NCBI GenBank assembly: GCA_021808665.1
Contig: JAKBBA010000022.1
Location: 19,905 to 63,566 of the forward strand
Direction: 5' to 3'
Length of the DNA stretch: 43,662 nucleotides
Source of the DNA: Actinomycetes bacterium
GTDB lineage: Bacteria; Actinomycetota; Acidimicrobiia; Acidimicrobiales; Palsa-688
Part shown: one piece after another, positions 27,578 through 35,951 of the stretch
Layout: the number at the start of each line of letters is the position of its first letter
Position numbering within the stretch: the stretch's first letter is position 1
Position numbers and translations under genes: made by a program
The notes under the pieces: generated by a model
The model's database searches: none
What the model was told of the DNA's origin: nothing
The model's input: only the letters and a program-made list of their open reading frames with translations

Positions 27578-29041
27578 CTATTGCTGTTCCTTCCGGGGAT
27601 CAGGGCTCGCCGGGCTCTTCCGCTCGCGTCGAGCCGATGGGGCATTCGCCTTCACCTGGGCGTCAGCGTCTGCTGGACTACCAGTCGGTACCGAGCGGTC
27701 AGTTGGTCGTTGGTCTGCTGGGTCCTTCGGGGGTCGGACCTGGCGGGGTGGCTGTCCGCTCTTGGCTGGCTTCGCGCCAGGATTAGCCGTAGTGCCGGCA
27801 GGAGCTCGCTGTGCTCGCGCTGTGGCCTTCGACGGAGCCGCCGAAGGTTTGGCGCTGGTGCCCGGCAGGCCAGTGCCGGGGGGTTTCGGCGGCGCCTTAG
27901 CGGGTCGCGGTGGCCCCCCTTGGTTGGTGGCGGCTTTGGAGGTCGTCGAACCCTTAGCCTTTGCGGGCGGCGCTTTGCTCTGCTGGCTTTTGTTATGTTG
28001 GGTCTTGTTCGCCTGGGTCTTGTTCGCCTGCTGTTCGGCAGCAGCCGCAAGGAGGTCCCGGAAACGACTTTTCTTCGGCTGAGCTGATTGTCCTCCGTTC
28101 GTCATAGCTGACCTGAGGGATTTCGGAGGGGTGTAACTCGGCTTTGCGGCATCCTGCTCGTCGATACTGCGGGTGATGTCCTCAACTTCTTGTACTTCGC
28201 GCACGACAAGCGCCTTGACCTTAGGATCGAACCTGTACATCAGATCCTGCTGTACGATGCGGGCGATGTTCGAGACGGTGTAGTAGAGGACGACGCCCGC
28301 CGGAAACCTGACTGATATCAAGGCGAACAGCGGCGCCAAGTACTTCATCATCTTCATCTGCGGATTAGCCTGCGAGGACTGGTTCCGGCTCATCATCATC
28401 GCCGACTGGACGTAAGAGGTAACGGCAAGAGCCAGTAGCAAGATCCAGTATGGCGATGCGGCGAGCACGCTCGAGTGGTGCGTGAGAGCGCCCTTGGCCA
28501 GGTTCATCCCGAAGGCGTCTATGTGGCCACCGGCATGCTGGATCGCCTTGTACATCTTGGTGCCGGAGTTGAGGAACCTTGGAGTGGCGACGACGGTCGA
28601 CACTCCGTTCACTACCACCTTGGATGTATGGCTGAGTCCGTCGATCACTTCGAAGAGAGCGAAGAAGACGGGCATCGGGAGCAGCATCGGAAGGCACGAC
28701 CCAAACGGGCTTACCTTGTGTTCCCTGAAGAGCTCCATCTGAGCTTGTGCAAACGCCTGGCGATCGCCCTTATGCTGCTCCTGAAGCTTCTTCAACCGCG
28801 GCTGAAGCTTCTGCATGGCGAGCATCGACCGGGTGCTCTTGAGCGTGAGAGGTGAGATCAGCAGCATCCACGCGATGCCCAGCCCTATGATGGCAATCCC
28901 GTAGTTAGGGATCACCGAGTAGATAGCTGCTAGCACCTCCGCCAAGGGCTTAGCTATAGGCCCGAGGATCCCGCCGCTTGAAGAACCGCTTGAGGCAGTC
29001 GTCGTGGTAGTGGCCTGGACCAGGCTCACCAGGTCTATCAT
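27578..29041 (-). CDS. yidC: Membrane protein insertase YidC
   Basis: Inserts and folds inner-membrane proteins with or without SecYEG. The conserved core lies at about residues 40-275: YGIAIIGLGIAWMLLISPLTLKSTRSM, LQPRLKKLQEQHKGDR, KVSPFGSCLPMLLPMPVFFALFEVI, PYWILLLALAVTSYVQSAMM and FPAGVVLYYTVSNIARIVQQ. There is no large periplasmic P1 domain, as in Gram-positive members. The last 170 residues are a Lys/Pro/Ala-rich hydrophilic tail with repeats of NKTQ, longer than usual and probably ribosome-contacting. The start at 29041 gives 487 residues. Confidence 0.96.
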   Translation of the reverse strand: MIDLVSLVQATTTTTASSGSSSGGILGPIAKPLAEVLAAIYSVIPNYGIAIIGLGIAWMLLISPLTLKSTRSMLAMQKLQPRLKKLQEQHKGDRQAFAQAQMELFREHKVSPFGSCLPMLLPMPVFFALFEVIDGLSHTSKVVVNGVSTVVATPRFLNSGTKMYKAIQHAGGHIDAFGMNLAKGALTHHSSVLAASPYWILLLALAVTSYVQSAMMMSRNQSSQANPQMKMMKYLAPLFALISVRFPAGVVLYYTVSNIARIVQQDLMYRFDPKVKALVVREVQEVEDITRSIDEQDAAKPSYTPPKSLRSAMTNGGQSAQPKKSRFRDLLAAAAEQQANKTQANKTQHNKSQQSKAPPAKAKGSTTSKAATNQGGPPRPAKAPPKPPGTGLPGTSAKPSAAPSKATARAQRAPAGTTANPGAKPAKSGQPPRQVRPPKDPADQRPTDRSVPTGSPADADAQVKANAPSARRERKSPASPDPRKEQQ

Positions 29042-29051
29042 CAGGAGTTCC

Positions 29052-29369
29052 TCATTCCGGGATGGGGTCGTAGCCGCTGGGGCCGCCGGGTCTGCAGCGG
29101 CCGAGCCGCTTGAGAGCGAGCATCACGCCATGGCCGGCTCCGTGGCGTTCTATGGCCTCCTTCGCGTACTCAGAACAGGTAGGAGTGAACCTGCAGGGTG
29201 ACACCCTTCCGAGCCTCGCCAACTGATACGCACCGATCAAACCGAGGATCGCCCGGCGCGCTAGAAAGGCCATCCTTCTCGGGGAGTTGCCGTCGTTGTC
29301 GCGGGCCCCGAGGTACTCGTGGCTTTGTCGGCTCACGACTCGCGCAACGAGGTTGTCAGTCTCAGCCAC
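29052..29369 (-). CDS. yidD: Membrane protein insertion efficiency factor YidD
   Basis: Small protein thought to assist YidC. The conserved part is [62 protein letters not shown], which contains the family's three Cys residues. Start is GTG at 29369, overlapping the end of rnpA by 37 bases; GGAG five bases upstream supports it. That start gives a 32-residue hydrophilic N-terminal extension not usual in the family. ATG at 29273 is an alternative but has no spacing from its Shine-Dalgarno-like sequence. Confidence 0.93.
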   Translation of the reverse strand: MAETDNLVARVVSRQSHEYLGARDNDGNSPRRMAFLARRAILGLIGAYQLARLGRVSPCRFTPTCSEYAKEAIERHGAGHGVMLALKRLGRCRPGGPSGYDPIPE

Positions 29370-29791
29370 TGGTTCTCCAAATCGGAATAAGGGAGGTCCG
29401 CTGCGGCCGGTGTCACCGTAACCAGGTAGGCCCCTGGCTTCAGGTCGCCGGAAACTTGGCGCGCAAGCATCCGAAGCCGGCGCTTGAGCAGGTTACGTGT
29501 AACGGCTGGCCCGACTTTGCGGCTTATTGAGTAGGCGACGCGCGGAGGCTCAGCCGCCGTGCCCGGCTGCCAAGAGATGCTCAACGTACCGCTACGGTAA
29601 CGCCGCGCCCTACGAAGATCGCCGAAAGTGCCGCGCCGGTCCACCCTCCAAATCAGGCCGACAGACGAGCCCGGCCCTTCAGCCTTCTCGCTTTTAGAAT
29701 GGCACGCCCTGCTCGCGTCGCCATCCTGTGCCGAAACCCGTGACGCTTGGCCCTTCTGCGGTTGTTCGGTTGGTATGTACGTTTCACTCAT
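29333..29791 (-). CDS. rnpA: Ribonuclease P protein component; start uncertain, overlaps rpmH
   Basis: Protein subunit of RNase P, which matures tRNA 5' ends. The conserved part is [21 protein letters not shown], then [29 protein letters not shown], with the RNR-type signature and [10 protein letters not shown]. The frame is open up to ATG at 29791, four bases before the rpmH start, so the first 45 codons run through rpmH out of frame. Family starts normally align with LIWRVDRR. The CTG at 29656 overlaps the rpmH stop (CTGA), and the GTG at 29644 is also possible. Either would give a normal length (103-107 residues). A full-length overlap like that of Thermus rnpA/rpmH cannot be excluded. Confidence 0.85.
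   Translation of the reverse strand: MSETYIPTEQPQKGQASRVSAQDGDASRACHSKSEKAEGPGSSVGLIWRVDRRGTFGDLRRARRYRSGTLSISWQPGTAAEPPRVAYSISRKVGPAVTRNLLKRRLRMLARQVSGDLKPGAYLVTVTPAAADLPYSDLENQWLRLTTSLRES
29653..29787 (-). CDS. rpmH: 50S ribosomal protein L34
   Basis: L34 is a small basic ribosomal protein. In this frame 44 codons read [40 protein letters not shown] and end LSA; the first two stretches are textbook L34 motifs. Start is GTG at 29787, with GAGGAGG six bases upstream, which favours it over the ATG four bases earlier that opens the rnpA frame. First gene of the rpmH-rnpA-yidD-yidC-jag-rsmG run. Normally dnaA lies just upstream; here a divergent mscS does. Confidence 0.96.
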   Translation of the reverse strand: MKRTYQPNNRRRAKRHGFRHRMATRAGRAILKARRLKGRARLSA

Positions 29792-29878
29792 CGCCTCCTC
29801 GGTCCCGGCTGCGCTGTCGCCGGCTTTACCGGGCGAGATCGACGCGCGTCAAAGACGCAGCCCTCTGGCTCTGATTCG

Positions 29879-29908
29879 ATCATACTAGTAGCCGGAGCGC
29901 TTTGCCAG
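29879..29908 (-). promoter_or_regulatory. Candidate rpmH promoter
   Basis: On the minus strand CTGGCA (29908-29903) and TATGAT (29884-29879) are separated by 18 bases and resemble -35 and -10 elements of the main sigma factor. Transcription would start about 85 bases before rpmH. By-eye match only. Confidence 0.4.
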
Positions 29909-29955
29909 CCGGCCTGTGCCACGTTAGTATATGAAAGTACTAATAATGCCCTATT

Positions 29956-30888
29956 ATGGTCTATAATATGAGGTCTGTCGGAGCAGCCGCAGCATCTGGG
30001 TCTGCCGCAACGGATCGTGGAGTGATCCACCAACTGCTTATCGATCTGGGAGTCAACTCCTCCACCGCTCACAGCGCGGAGATCTACCTGAGCGCACCGG
30101 TTCGCATAGTAGTCATAGTCCTAGTGGCCGCGATCTTGGCCCGACTTGTAAGTCGCCTTGCTAGACGGATCGTGCAGTCGCTTCGCCTTGTTTCGCCGCT
30201 GATCGATACGACGGGTAGGAGCGAGGCGCGGGTAAAGACTCTGGCGGGAGCATTCGCTCAGATTCTCAGGGCGGTCATATGGCTGGTAGCGATACTCACC
30301 ATCCTCGGCCAATTCAATATCAGCCTCCTTCCTTTCGTAGCAACGGCGACGGTGATCGGAGCCGCCTTGGGCTTTGGCGCTCAAACCCTGGTGAAGGACT
30401 TCCTATCCGGGGCCCTGTTGCTCGCCGAAGATCAGTTCGGTGTCGGAGACCGAGTGACTGTGGGAACTGGTTCGACGGCAACGGTAGGGACCGTCGAGGG
30501 GGTCACTCTGCGAGTCACGCGTCTTCGTGGGGCCGATGGCGGGGTGATATACGTACCGAACGGCGACATCAGAACTCTCATAAATGACACTGAAAACGAT
30601 AGTAGGGCCTTAGTGGACATAGTTGTCCCTGTAGGTACTGACCTGGTTCGGGCGGGTCAGGTCTTGGAAGCCGCGGCGAGGAGCGTCGCTGCCGACCCGA
30701 AGTGGTCAGGCTCTTTCATCGGTGAGCCGTCGTTCGCCGGAGTCCAAGACTCGTCGAGCCCCACAGGAGTCCTTTTGCGAGTGGCGGCCCCGACCAAGCC
30801 GGGGGTTCACCTCAAAGTCGCGAGCGAGATCCGGCTGAGCTGTCTGGAGCGGCTTCGCACAGAGGGAATTGCCTGGAGCGAAAGTTGA
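29956..30888 (+). CDS. mscS: MscS family mechanosensitive ion channel
   Basis: Channel that opens under membrane tension to release solutes. Three hydrophobic segments are seen: IVVIVLVAAILARLVSRLA, VIWLVAILTILGQF, and the pore helix with LPFVATATVIGAALGFGAQTLVKDFLSGALLLAEDQFGVGDRV. The beta domain follows (TLRVTRLRGADGGVIYVPNGDI), then the C-terminal alpha/beta domain. Length (310) is typical of small MscS proteins. The annotated ATG lies beside TATAAT at 29962; starts at 29968 or a GTG near 30022 are alternatives. It occupies the place where dnaA usually stands. Confidence 0.92.
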   Translation: MVYNMRSVGAAAASGSAATDRGVIHQLLIDLGVNSSTAHSAEIYLSAPVRIVVIVLVAAILARLVSRLARRIVQSLRLVSPLIDTTGRSEARVKTLAGAFAQILRAVIWLVAILTILGQFNISLLPFVATATVIGAALGFGAQTLVKDFLSGALLLAEDQFGVGDRVTVGTGSTATVGTVEGVTLRVTRLRGADGGVIYVPNGDIRTLINDTENDSRALVDIVVPVGTDLVRAGQVLEAAARSVAADPKWSGSFIGEPSFAGVQDSSSPTGVLLRVAAPTKPGVHLKVASEIRLSCLERLRTEGIAWSES

Positions 30889-31041
30889 CAAACTTTATCG
30901 GCTTAGGCTTCCAACAGGGGGTAGCCTGTGTCCGCGTGCTCGGCGCCTCGCGCGCTCCTGTGCCAGCAGCCTTTTGGCTCTGGACGCGGGACACGCAGCA
31001 CGCGGATCGGCAGGAACTATTCAACAGGAGGATCACACAGA

Positions 31042-31677
31042 ATGGCGTTGCAGCTAGGCGATGAGGCACCGGATTTCACTGCGGACACCACGCAGGGGAC
31101 CATCAAATTCCACGAGTGGCTGGGGGACAGCTGGGGGGTCCTATTTTCCCATCCCAAGGATTTCACGCCGGTGTGCACGACGGAGCTCGGGGCAGTAGCG
31201 AAGCTGGCCGACGACTTCGCCCGCCGCAACACGAAGGTGATCGCGGTTAGCGTGGATGCTGTCGACTCGCATAACGAGTGGGTTCCCGATATCAACGACA
31301 CCCAGGGCACTTCTGTCGACTTCCCGATAATCGCCGATCCTGAACGGAAGGTAGCGGGCCTTTACGGGATGATCCATCCCAACGCCTCGGATACGGTCAC
31401 TGTTCGCTCGGTCTTCGTGATCGGACCTGACAAGAAGGTGAAGCTCACTATCACCTACCCTCAGAGCACCGGGCGAAACTTCCAGGAAATCCTGCGCGTG
31501 ATCGACTCCCTGCAGCTGACGTCCAAATATTCGGTTTCGACTCCGGCTGACTGGCAGGAAGGTCAGGACGTGATCATCTCTCCTGCGATCGACAACGAGG
31601 CTGCCAAGGAGAAGTTCCCCAAAGGCTTCAGGGAGCTCCGCCCCTACCTCCGCTTTACCCCCCAACCCGACAAGTAA
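31042..31677 (+). CDS. 1-Cys peroxiredoxin (Prx6 class)
   Basis: Thiol peroxidase that reduces hydrogen peroxide and organic peroxides. The 211-residue product has ALQLGDEAPDFTADT, the active site SHPKDFTPVCTTELG with peroxidatic Cys, and VIAVSVDAVDSHNEWV. The Prx6-type C-terminal half follows (TYPQSTGRNFQEILRVIDSLQLT, VSTPADWQEGQDVIISPAI). No resolving Cys is seen in the second half. The ATG at 31042 with CAGGAGG upstream is the right start; an in-frame extension to 30928 has no conserved content. Confidence 0.95.
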   Translation: MALQLGDEAPDFTADTTQGTIKFHEWLGDSWGVLFSHPKDFTPVCTTELGAVAKLADDFARRNTKVIAVSVDAVDSHNEWVPDINDTQGTSVDFPIIADPERKVAGLYGMIHPNASDTVTVRSVFVIGPDKKVKLTITYPQSTGRNFQEILRVIDSLQLTSKYSVSTPADWQEGQDVIISPAIDNEAAKEKFPKGFRELRPYLRFTPQPDK

Positions 31678-31690
31678 GCCTGACAAAAAT

Positions 31691-31707
31691 GTGACCGCCT
31701 GTCGGTC
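31691..31707. promoter_or_regulatory. Inverted repeat between peroxiredoxin and thiolase genes
   Basis: TGACCG (31691-31696), five bases, CGGTCA (31702-31707), located 14 bases past the peroxiredoxin stop and about 60 before the thiolase start. It could be an operator for the thiolase gene or a weak terminator. Function not established. Confidence 0.3.
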
Positions 31708-31764
31708 ATCGGCATAGCGGCGGTATCTTCGGCTTAGACAAAAACTCAAACCTAGGGAGTAGCT

Positions 31765-32958
31765 ATGCCAAACGCCGTAATTGTTGACGCCGTTCGCACT
31801 GCAGGTGGCCGGCGCCACGGGAAGCTGTCAGGGTGGCACTCAGTCGACCTGGCCGCGGAGGTCTTGAAGACCCTCGTCGCTCGCAGCGACCTGGACCCAG
31901 CTCTGATCGACGACGTCATCATGGGTTGTGTGAGCCAGACCGGTGCTCAGGCATTCAACGTCGCCCGCAACGCCGCTTTGGCCGCGGGCTTTCCCGAGTC
32001 GGTCCCAGGTACCTCCGTGGACCGCCAGTGCGGCTCGTCCCAGCAGGCTGTTCACTTCGCCGCACAAGGGGTGATGGCAGGCCAGTACGACGTCGTGGTC
32101 GCAGCCGGGGTAGAGGTAATGAGCCTCGTCCCGATGGGCGGCAGTGCAGGCCAGGGTATGGGCATGCCGTTCGGGCCGAGGGTTGGTTTGCGCTACGCCC
32201 CTAAAGGGGGTCTGGTTTCTCAGGGGATCGGGGCCGAGATGATCGCGGAGCGCTGGAACCTGAGCCGAGAGGAACTTGACGCTTTCAGTGCATCCAGCCA
32301 TCACAAGGCAGCTCAGGCTACCGCTGAAGGCCGCTTCGACAACGAGATAGTCCCGGTGGTCTCCAAGCACAAGGACAAGGAGACCGGCAAGGTCACCGAG
32401 TCAGACGAACTGGTGAAAGCAGACGAGGGCATCCGGCCCGACAGCACCGTAGAAAGCCTCGGGAAGTTGAAGCCCGCCTTCAAGGAGGATGGCAAGATCA
32501 CGGCGGGTAACTCCTCGCAGATCACCGACGGGGCTTCCGCCGTGCTCATCATGAGCGAGGAGAAAGCCTTGCAGCTCGGACTTACACCCCGGGCGCGCTT
32601 CCACGGGTTCGCGCTCGCCGGCGACGATCCTCAGATCATGCTCACGGCACCGATCCCTGCAACCAAGAAAGTGCTCGAACGTTCCAAGCTGACCATGGAA
32701 GACATCGACCTCGTGGAGATAAACGAGGCGTTCGCCCCGGTTGTCCTCGCCTGGGCCAAGGAGCACCACGCCGACATGTCCAAAGTGAACGTGAACGGTG
32801 GGGCGATAGCCCTCGGCCATCCTCTCGGGGCGTCGGGAACGAAGCTCATGGCTACGCTTCTCAACGAGCTGGAACGGACCGGCGGGCGTTACGGCCTTCA
32901 GACCATGTGCGAAGGTGGCGGCATGGCGAACGCCACCGTCATCGAGCGCCTGGGCTAA
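31765..32958 (+). CDS. Acetyl-CoA C-acyltransferase (thiolase)
   Basis: Thiolase that condenses or cleaves acyl-CoA, in fatty acid breakdown or acetoacetyl-CoA formation. All catalytic elements are present in the 397-residue product: nucleophile Cys in SVDRQCGSSQQAV, NEAFAPVV, GGAIALGHPLGASG (His) and MCEGGGMANATV (second Cys). Length is standard for the family. Start is ATG with GGGAG five bases upstream. No other beta-oxidation gene is nearby, so the chain-length preference cannot be judged. The 3' end is convergent with crgA. Confidence 0.95.
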   Translation: MPNAVIVDAVRTAGGRRHGKLSGWHSVDLAAEVLKTLVARSDLDPALIDDVIMGCVSQTGAQAFNVARNAALAAGFPESVPGTSVDRQCGSSQQAVHFAAQGVMAGQYDVVVAAGVEVMSLVPMGGSAGQGMGMPFGPRVGLRYAPKGGLVSQGIGAEMIAERWNLSREELDAFSASSHHKAAQATAEGRFDNEIVPVVSKHKDKETGKVTESDELVKADEGIRPDSTVESLGKLKPAFKEDGKITAGNSSQITDGASAVLIMSEEKALQLGLTPRARFHGFALAGDDPQIMLTAPIPATKKVLERSKLTMEDIDLVEINEAFAPVVLAWAKEHHADMSKVNVNGGAIALGHPLGASGTKLMATLLNELERTGGRYGLQTMCEGGGMANATVIERLG

Positions 32959-32991
32959 CCGTCTAGTCGAAACCCGGCTTCGTCGCCTTGG

Positions 32992-33303
32992 CTAGTGCCA
33001 TCGGGTCGAGGTGACGAAGCCGGCTACGATCAGCCCGAGACCGACGAAAAGGTACACGTTGCTGGCCGGTCCGCCCAGCAGGCTCAGGTAGTTCAGGAGG
33101 ATTACCACGATGCCGATCCCGAAGAACCCGATCATGAGTGCCGGAACCCACCAAGGGCTGACCTTGAACTCGGTCGGAATCGGAGCGGTGTAACGACCGC
33201 TGGCGGTCTCAGCCGCCCCTGTGATCGCTGCCACTCTGCGCTTAGGCGGCCCTCCCTTAGGGGTAACGCGGCCTGGTCGGGCGTCCTTGGTCTTCCTCGC
33301 CAT
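32992..33303 (-). CDS. crgA: Cell division protein CrgA
   Basis: Small actinobacterial septation protein that interacts with FtsZ, FtsI and other division proteins. The 103-residue product has a basic Pro-rich cytoplasmic N-terminus (ARKTKDARPGRVTPKGGPPKR) and two transmembrane helices: SPWWVPALMIGFFGIGIVVILLNYL and SNVYLFVGLGLIVAGFVTSTRWH. These have the family's conserved SP.W.P...... and NY pattern. The location beside pabA/trpG and the pknB cluster is the same as in M. tuberculosis. ATG start. Confidence 0.92.
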   Translation of the reverse strand: MARKTKDARPGRVTPKGGPPKRRVAAITGAAETASGRYTAPIPTEFKVSPWWVPALMIGFFGIGIVVILLNYLSLLGGPASNVYLFVGLGLIVAGFVTSTRWH

Positions 33304-33354
33304 TCCCTGATAGTAGGGCTTCCGGCCCGGCCGTTGGGACGCTACCTTGGCTGG

Positions 33355-33927
33355 ATGGTCCGGGTGCTGGTCATAGACAACTACGACTCATTCGTGTATA
33401 ACCTCGTCCAGTACATCGGTGAGCTCGGTGCGCAACCCCTGGTATACCGTAACGACGCTGTCAGCGTTGCCGCGGCCGCTGATCTCCAACCGGACGGCGT
33501 TCTCGTGTCACCAGGTCCGGGAAGGCCCGAAGACGCCGGGGTGAGCATGCAGGCGATCGAATTCTTCGCTGGTCGCGTTCCCGTGTTAGGAGTGTGTCTC
33601 GGGCATCAGTGCATAGGTGCCCTCTATGGCGGAAGCGTGGTAAGAAACCAAGTCATGCACGGAAAGACGTCCCAGGTAACCCACGACGGGAGAGGTCTCT
33701 TCCAGTCGATCCAGAACCCGTTCGTCGCAACTCGCTACCACTCCCTCGTGGTGGAGGCGGCTTCGATCCCTTCGGACCTGGAGGTGACCGCCACGTCGGA
33801 GGACGGCACTGTGATGGGGCTACGCCATCGCCGCTTGGCAGTCGAGGGGGTTCAGTTCCACCCAGAGTCGATCCTCACCGGTGAGGGGCATCAGATGGTG
33901 GCAAACTGGGTAGGAATGTGCGTTTGA
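33355..33927 (+). CDS. pabA: Glutamine amidotransferase, anthranilate/aminodeoxychorismate synthase component II
   Basis: Class I glutamine amidotransferase that supplies ammonia to TrpE or PabB. The 190-residue product has VRVLVIDNYDSFVYNLVQYIGELG, VLVSPGPGRPEDAG, nucleophile Cys in VLGVCLGHQCIGALYGG, RYHSLVV, and the His-Glu pair in VEGVQFHPESI. Start is ATG at 33355; the frame runs further upstream only as antisense of crgA. Whether it serves tryptophan or folate synthesis cannot be decided without its partner, which is not here. The M. tuberculosis neighbour in the same place is called trpG. Confidence 0.95.
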   Translation: MVRVLVIDNYDSFVYNLVQYIGELGAQPLVYRNDAVSVAAAADLQPDGVLVSPGPGRPEDAGVSMQAIEFFAGRVPVLGVCLGHQCIGALYGGSVVRNQVMHGKTSQVTHDGRGLFQSIQNPFVATRYHSLVVEAASIPSDLEVTATSEDGTVMGLRHRRLAVEGVQFHPESILTGEGHQMVANWVGMCV

Positions 33928-33948
33928 AGGCGGAGCGCCGATGAGCGT

Positions 33949-35943
33949 TCAGTTGTTCTGCCCGGGGCCCTGACCCGGGCCTGTCCCCGGGCCACCGGGG
34001 CCTGTGGTGCTGGTCGTCGTCGATGACGGAACTGTCGTCGACGTGGTAGCGGGGCTGTAAGAGCCGATCGCCACCGTCACGGCTGACCCTGTGGCTACCG
34101 AAGTGCCCGCGGTCGGGCTCTCGGACTGGACCACGCCGTCCTTGCTGGGGTCGCTGACGGGTACCGTCGTGAAGGTGGCCGTCAACCCGCTCGCATTCAG
34201 CGTGTTGTTCGCTTGGGAGCGAGTGTCGCCGGTCACGTCAGGTACTGTCACTTGGGGAGGGCCGGTAGAGATGTAGAGGGTTACTGCGGAACCGGTAGCA
34301 ACGCTCGTACCCGCCGGTGGACTCGTCCGGGTAACCTCGCCCGCCGGGACGGTCTGGGACGACTCGTTCACCTGGTTGCCGAGCGTCAAGCCTGCGGTGG
34401 CCAGAGTCTCCCCGGCGACGGCAGGCGTGTAGTCGGTGAGCGAGGGCACCTGCACCTTCTGGGTGCCTCCGGAGACTAGGACCTGAACCGTCGAGCCCTT
34501 TGTAAGCAATATGCCGCTAGCGGGGGTGGTGGAGATCACGTTGCCCTTGTTGACGCTGCTGGAGAACTGCGTGACGTTATCGGCGACAAAGCCGGCTTTG
34601 TTCAAAGCCGAGTCGGCTTGCTTTTGCGACGATCCTACGACGTCGGGTACGGCGACCTTGGGCGGCCCGCTGCTGACGAGCAAAGCGAGGCTGGCGTTCG
34701 CCTTCATGGAAGTCCCTTGAGGCGGGTTGGTGGAGATCACCGATCCGGGGGGGATGTTCGAACTAGGCTGGTCGGACGTCTTGATATTGGTAAAACCGTC
34801 GGCGGTGAGCTTTGATTGCGCGGCAGAAGCGGGCTGTCCTACCAGGCCGGAGGGGACCACCAACGTCCTGATCGACGGTCCGAACAGCCCAGCTTTCTGG
34901 GCGCCGAGATAGCCCCCGACAGCGAGCAGAACGAGCAGGAGAGCCACAGCGCCGTATAGGCCTACGCGTCGACCGCTCCGCTGCTCTGAACCACCCGCGA
35001 CAGCCGCGGGGATCATGTCAGTGCGGTCGGTTACCGTCCGCGCCTGGACTTTCGTCGGCTCGACTTCACCGACCGCCAGGACGCCTGTCGGCGCCAGGAC
35101 GGGAGCGAGTGGCCTCTGCCCGCTCGTATAGCGAACCAGATCGGAACGCATCTGCTCGGCCGTCTGGTATCTGTCAGCAGGGTTCTTGGCGAGAGCCTTC
35201 ATCACGATCGCCTCTAGAGGGGCGGGAACCGACGCCCTCACCTGGGAGGGTGGTACCGGCGCCTCCTTGACATGTTTGTAGGCGATAGACACGGGGCTGT
35301 CACCAGCGAAAGGAACCTTGCCGGCTACCATCTCGTAGAGCACGACGCCGAGGGAGTAAACGTCGCTTCGGGCGTCGACCGGGAACCCTTGCGCTTGCTC
35401 CGGCGAGAAGTAGGTTGCGGTTCCCATAACCGATCCGGTCTGGGTGAGATCCTCCGATGTACCTATCGCCCGGGCGATTCCGAAGTCGGCGACTTTAACC
35501 TGACCCCTCGAATCGATGAGGACGTTACCCGGTTTGACGTCGCGGTGAATGACCCCCCTTCGATGGGCGAAGTCGAGAGCGGCAGCGACGCTTGCGGCGA
35601 TCGTCGCGGCCTGCTCGGGGGCTGGAGGCCCTGACTGGCGCATCATCGCGGACAACGTCGGACCGTCCACGTACTCCATGACGATGAAATAGGTCCCTGC
35701 GCCCTGACCCCAGTCGTAGATAGAGACGATGTTCGGGTGAGTCAGGTTCGCTGCCGCCTTGGCTTCACGGCGGAATCGCTCTACGAAGGACTGGTCGACG
35801 GACAGTTCCGGGAACAGCACCTTGAGGGCAACGGGACGGTCGAGAAGCAGATCCTGGGCTAGGTAGACCTGCGCCATGCCACCCCTGGCGATGTGGCTGA
35901 CGATCTCGTACCTGTCGCTGAACACAGTCGGCGAATCGGTCAC
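33949..35943 (-). CDS. pknB: Ser/Thr protein kinase PknB with four PASTA domains
   Basis: Membrane kinase that senses peptidoglycan fragments and controls cell wall synthesis and division. The kinase domain (about 12-275) has IARGGMAQVYLA, the lysine in VALK (41), HRDVKPGN (133-140), DFG (153-155) and SPEQ. A juxtamembrane linker and one transmembrane helix (about 327-347) follow. Four extracellular PASTA repeats run from about 360 to 625 (each starting near VxVPxxxG, as in VAVPDVVGSSQKQADSAL). The tail is Thr/Ser/Gly/Pro-rich. Start is GTG at 35943. It is the last gene of the fhaA-fhaB-pstP-rodA-pbpA-pknB cluster. Confidence 0.97.
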   Translation of the reverse strand: MTDSPTVFSDRYEIVSHIARGGMAQVYLAQDLLLDRPVALKVLFPELSVDQSFVERFRREAKAAANLTHPNIVSIYDWGQGAGTYFIVMEYVDGPTLSAMMRQSGPPAPEQAATIAASVAAALDFAHRRGVIHRDVKPGNVLIDSRGQVKVADFGIARAIGTSEDLTQTGSVMGTATYFSPEQAQGFPVDARSDVYSLGVVLYEMVAGKVPFAGDSPVSIAYKHVKEAPVPPSQVRASVPAPLEAIVMKALAKNPADRYQTAEQMRSDLVRYTSGQRPLAPVLAPTGVLAVGEVEPTKVQARTVTDRTDMIPAAVAGGSEQRSGRRVGLYGAVALLLVLLAVGGYLGAQKAGLFGPSIRTLVVPSGLVGQPASAAQSKLTADGFTNIKTSDQPSSNIPPGSVISTNPPQGTSMKANASLALLVSSGPPKVAVPDVVGSSQKQADSALNKAGFVADNVTQFSSSVNKGNVISTTPASGILLTKGSTVQVLVSGGTQKVQVPSLTDYTPAVAGETLATAGLTLGNQVNESSQTVPAGEVTRTSPPAGTSVATGSAVTLYISTGPPQVTVPDVTGDTRSQANNTLNASGLTATFTTVPVSDPSKDGVVQSESPTAGTSVATGSAVTVAIGSYSPATTSTTVPSSTTTSTTGPGGPGTGPGQGPGQNN

Positions 35944-35951
35944 CTCGACAC

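Noticed and set aside
27540..28087. Plus-strand frames of 170-180 codons opposite the yidC tail
   Set aside because: They mirror the Lys/Pro/Ala-rich YidC tail and match nothing known.
30864..30890. GGGAAT followed by GTTG before the peroxiredoxin gene as a second SigR-type promoter
   Set aside because: The spacing is 14 bases rather than 18, and it lies inside the end of mscS.
30928..31041. Upstream extension of the peroxiredoxin frame
   Set aside because: No conserved residues, and a good ribosome site (CAGGAGG) stands before the ATG at 31042.
32995..33354. Upstream extension of the pabA frame
   Set aside because: It is antisense of crgA and has no conserved content; the PabA/TrpG fold starts at ATG 33355.
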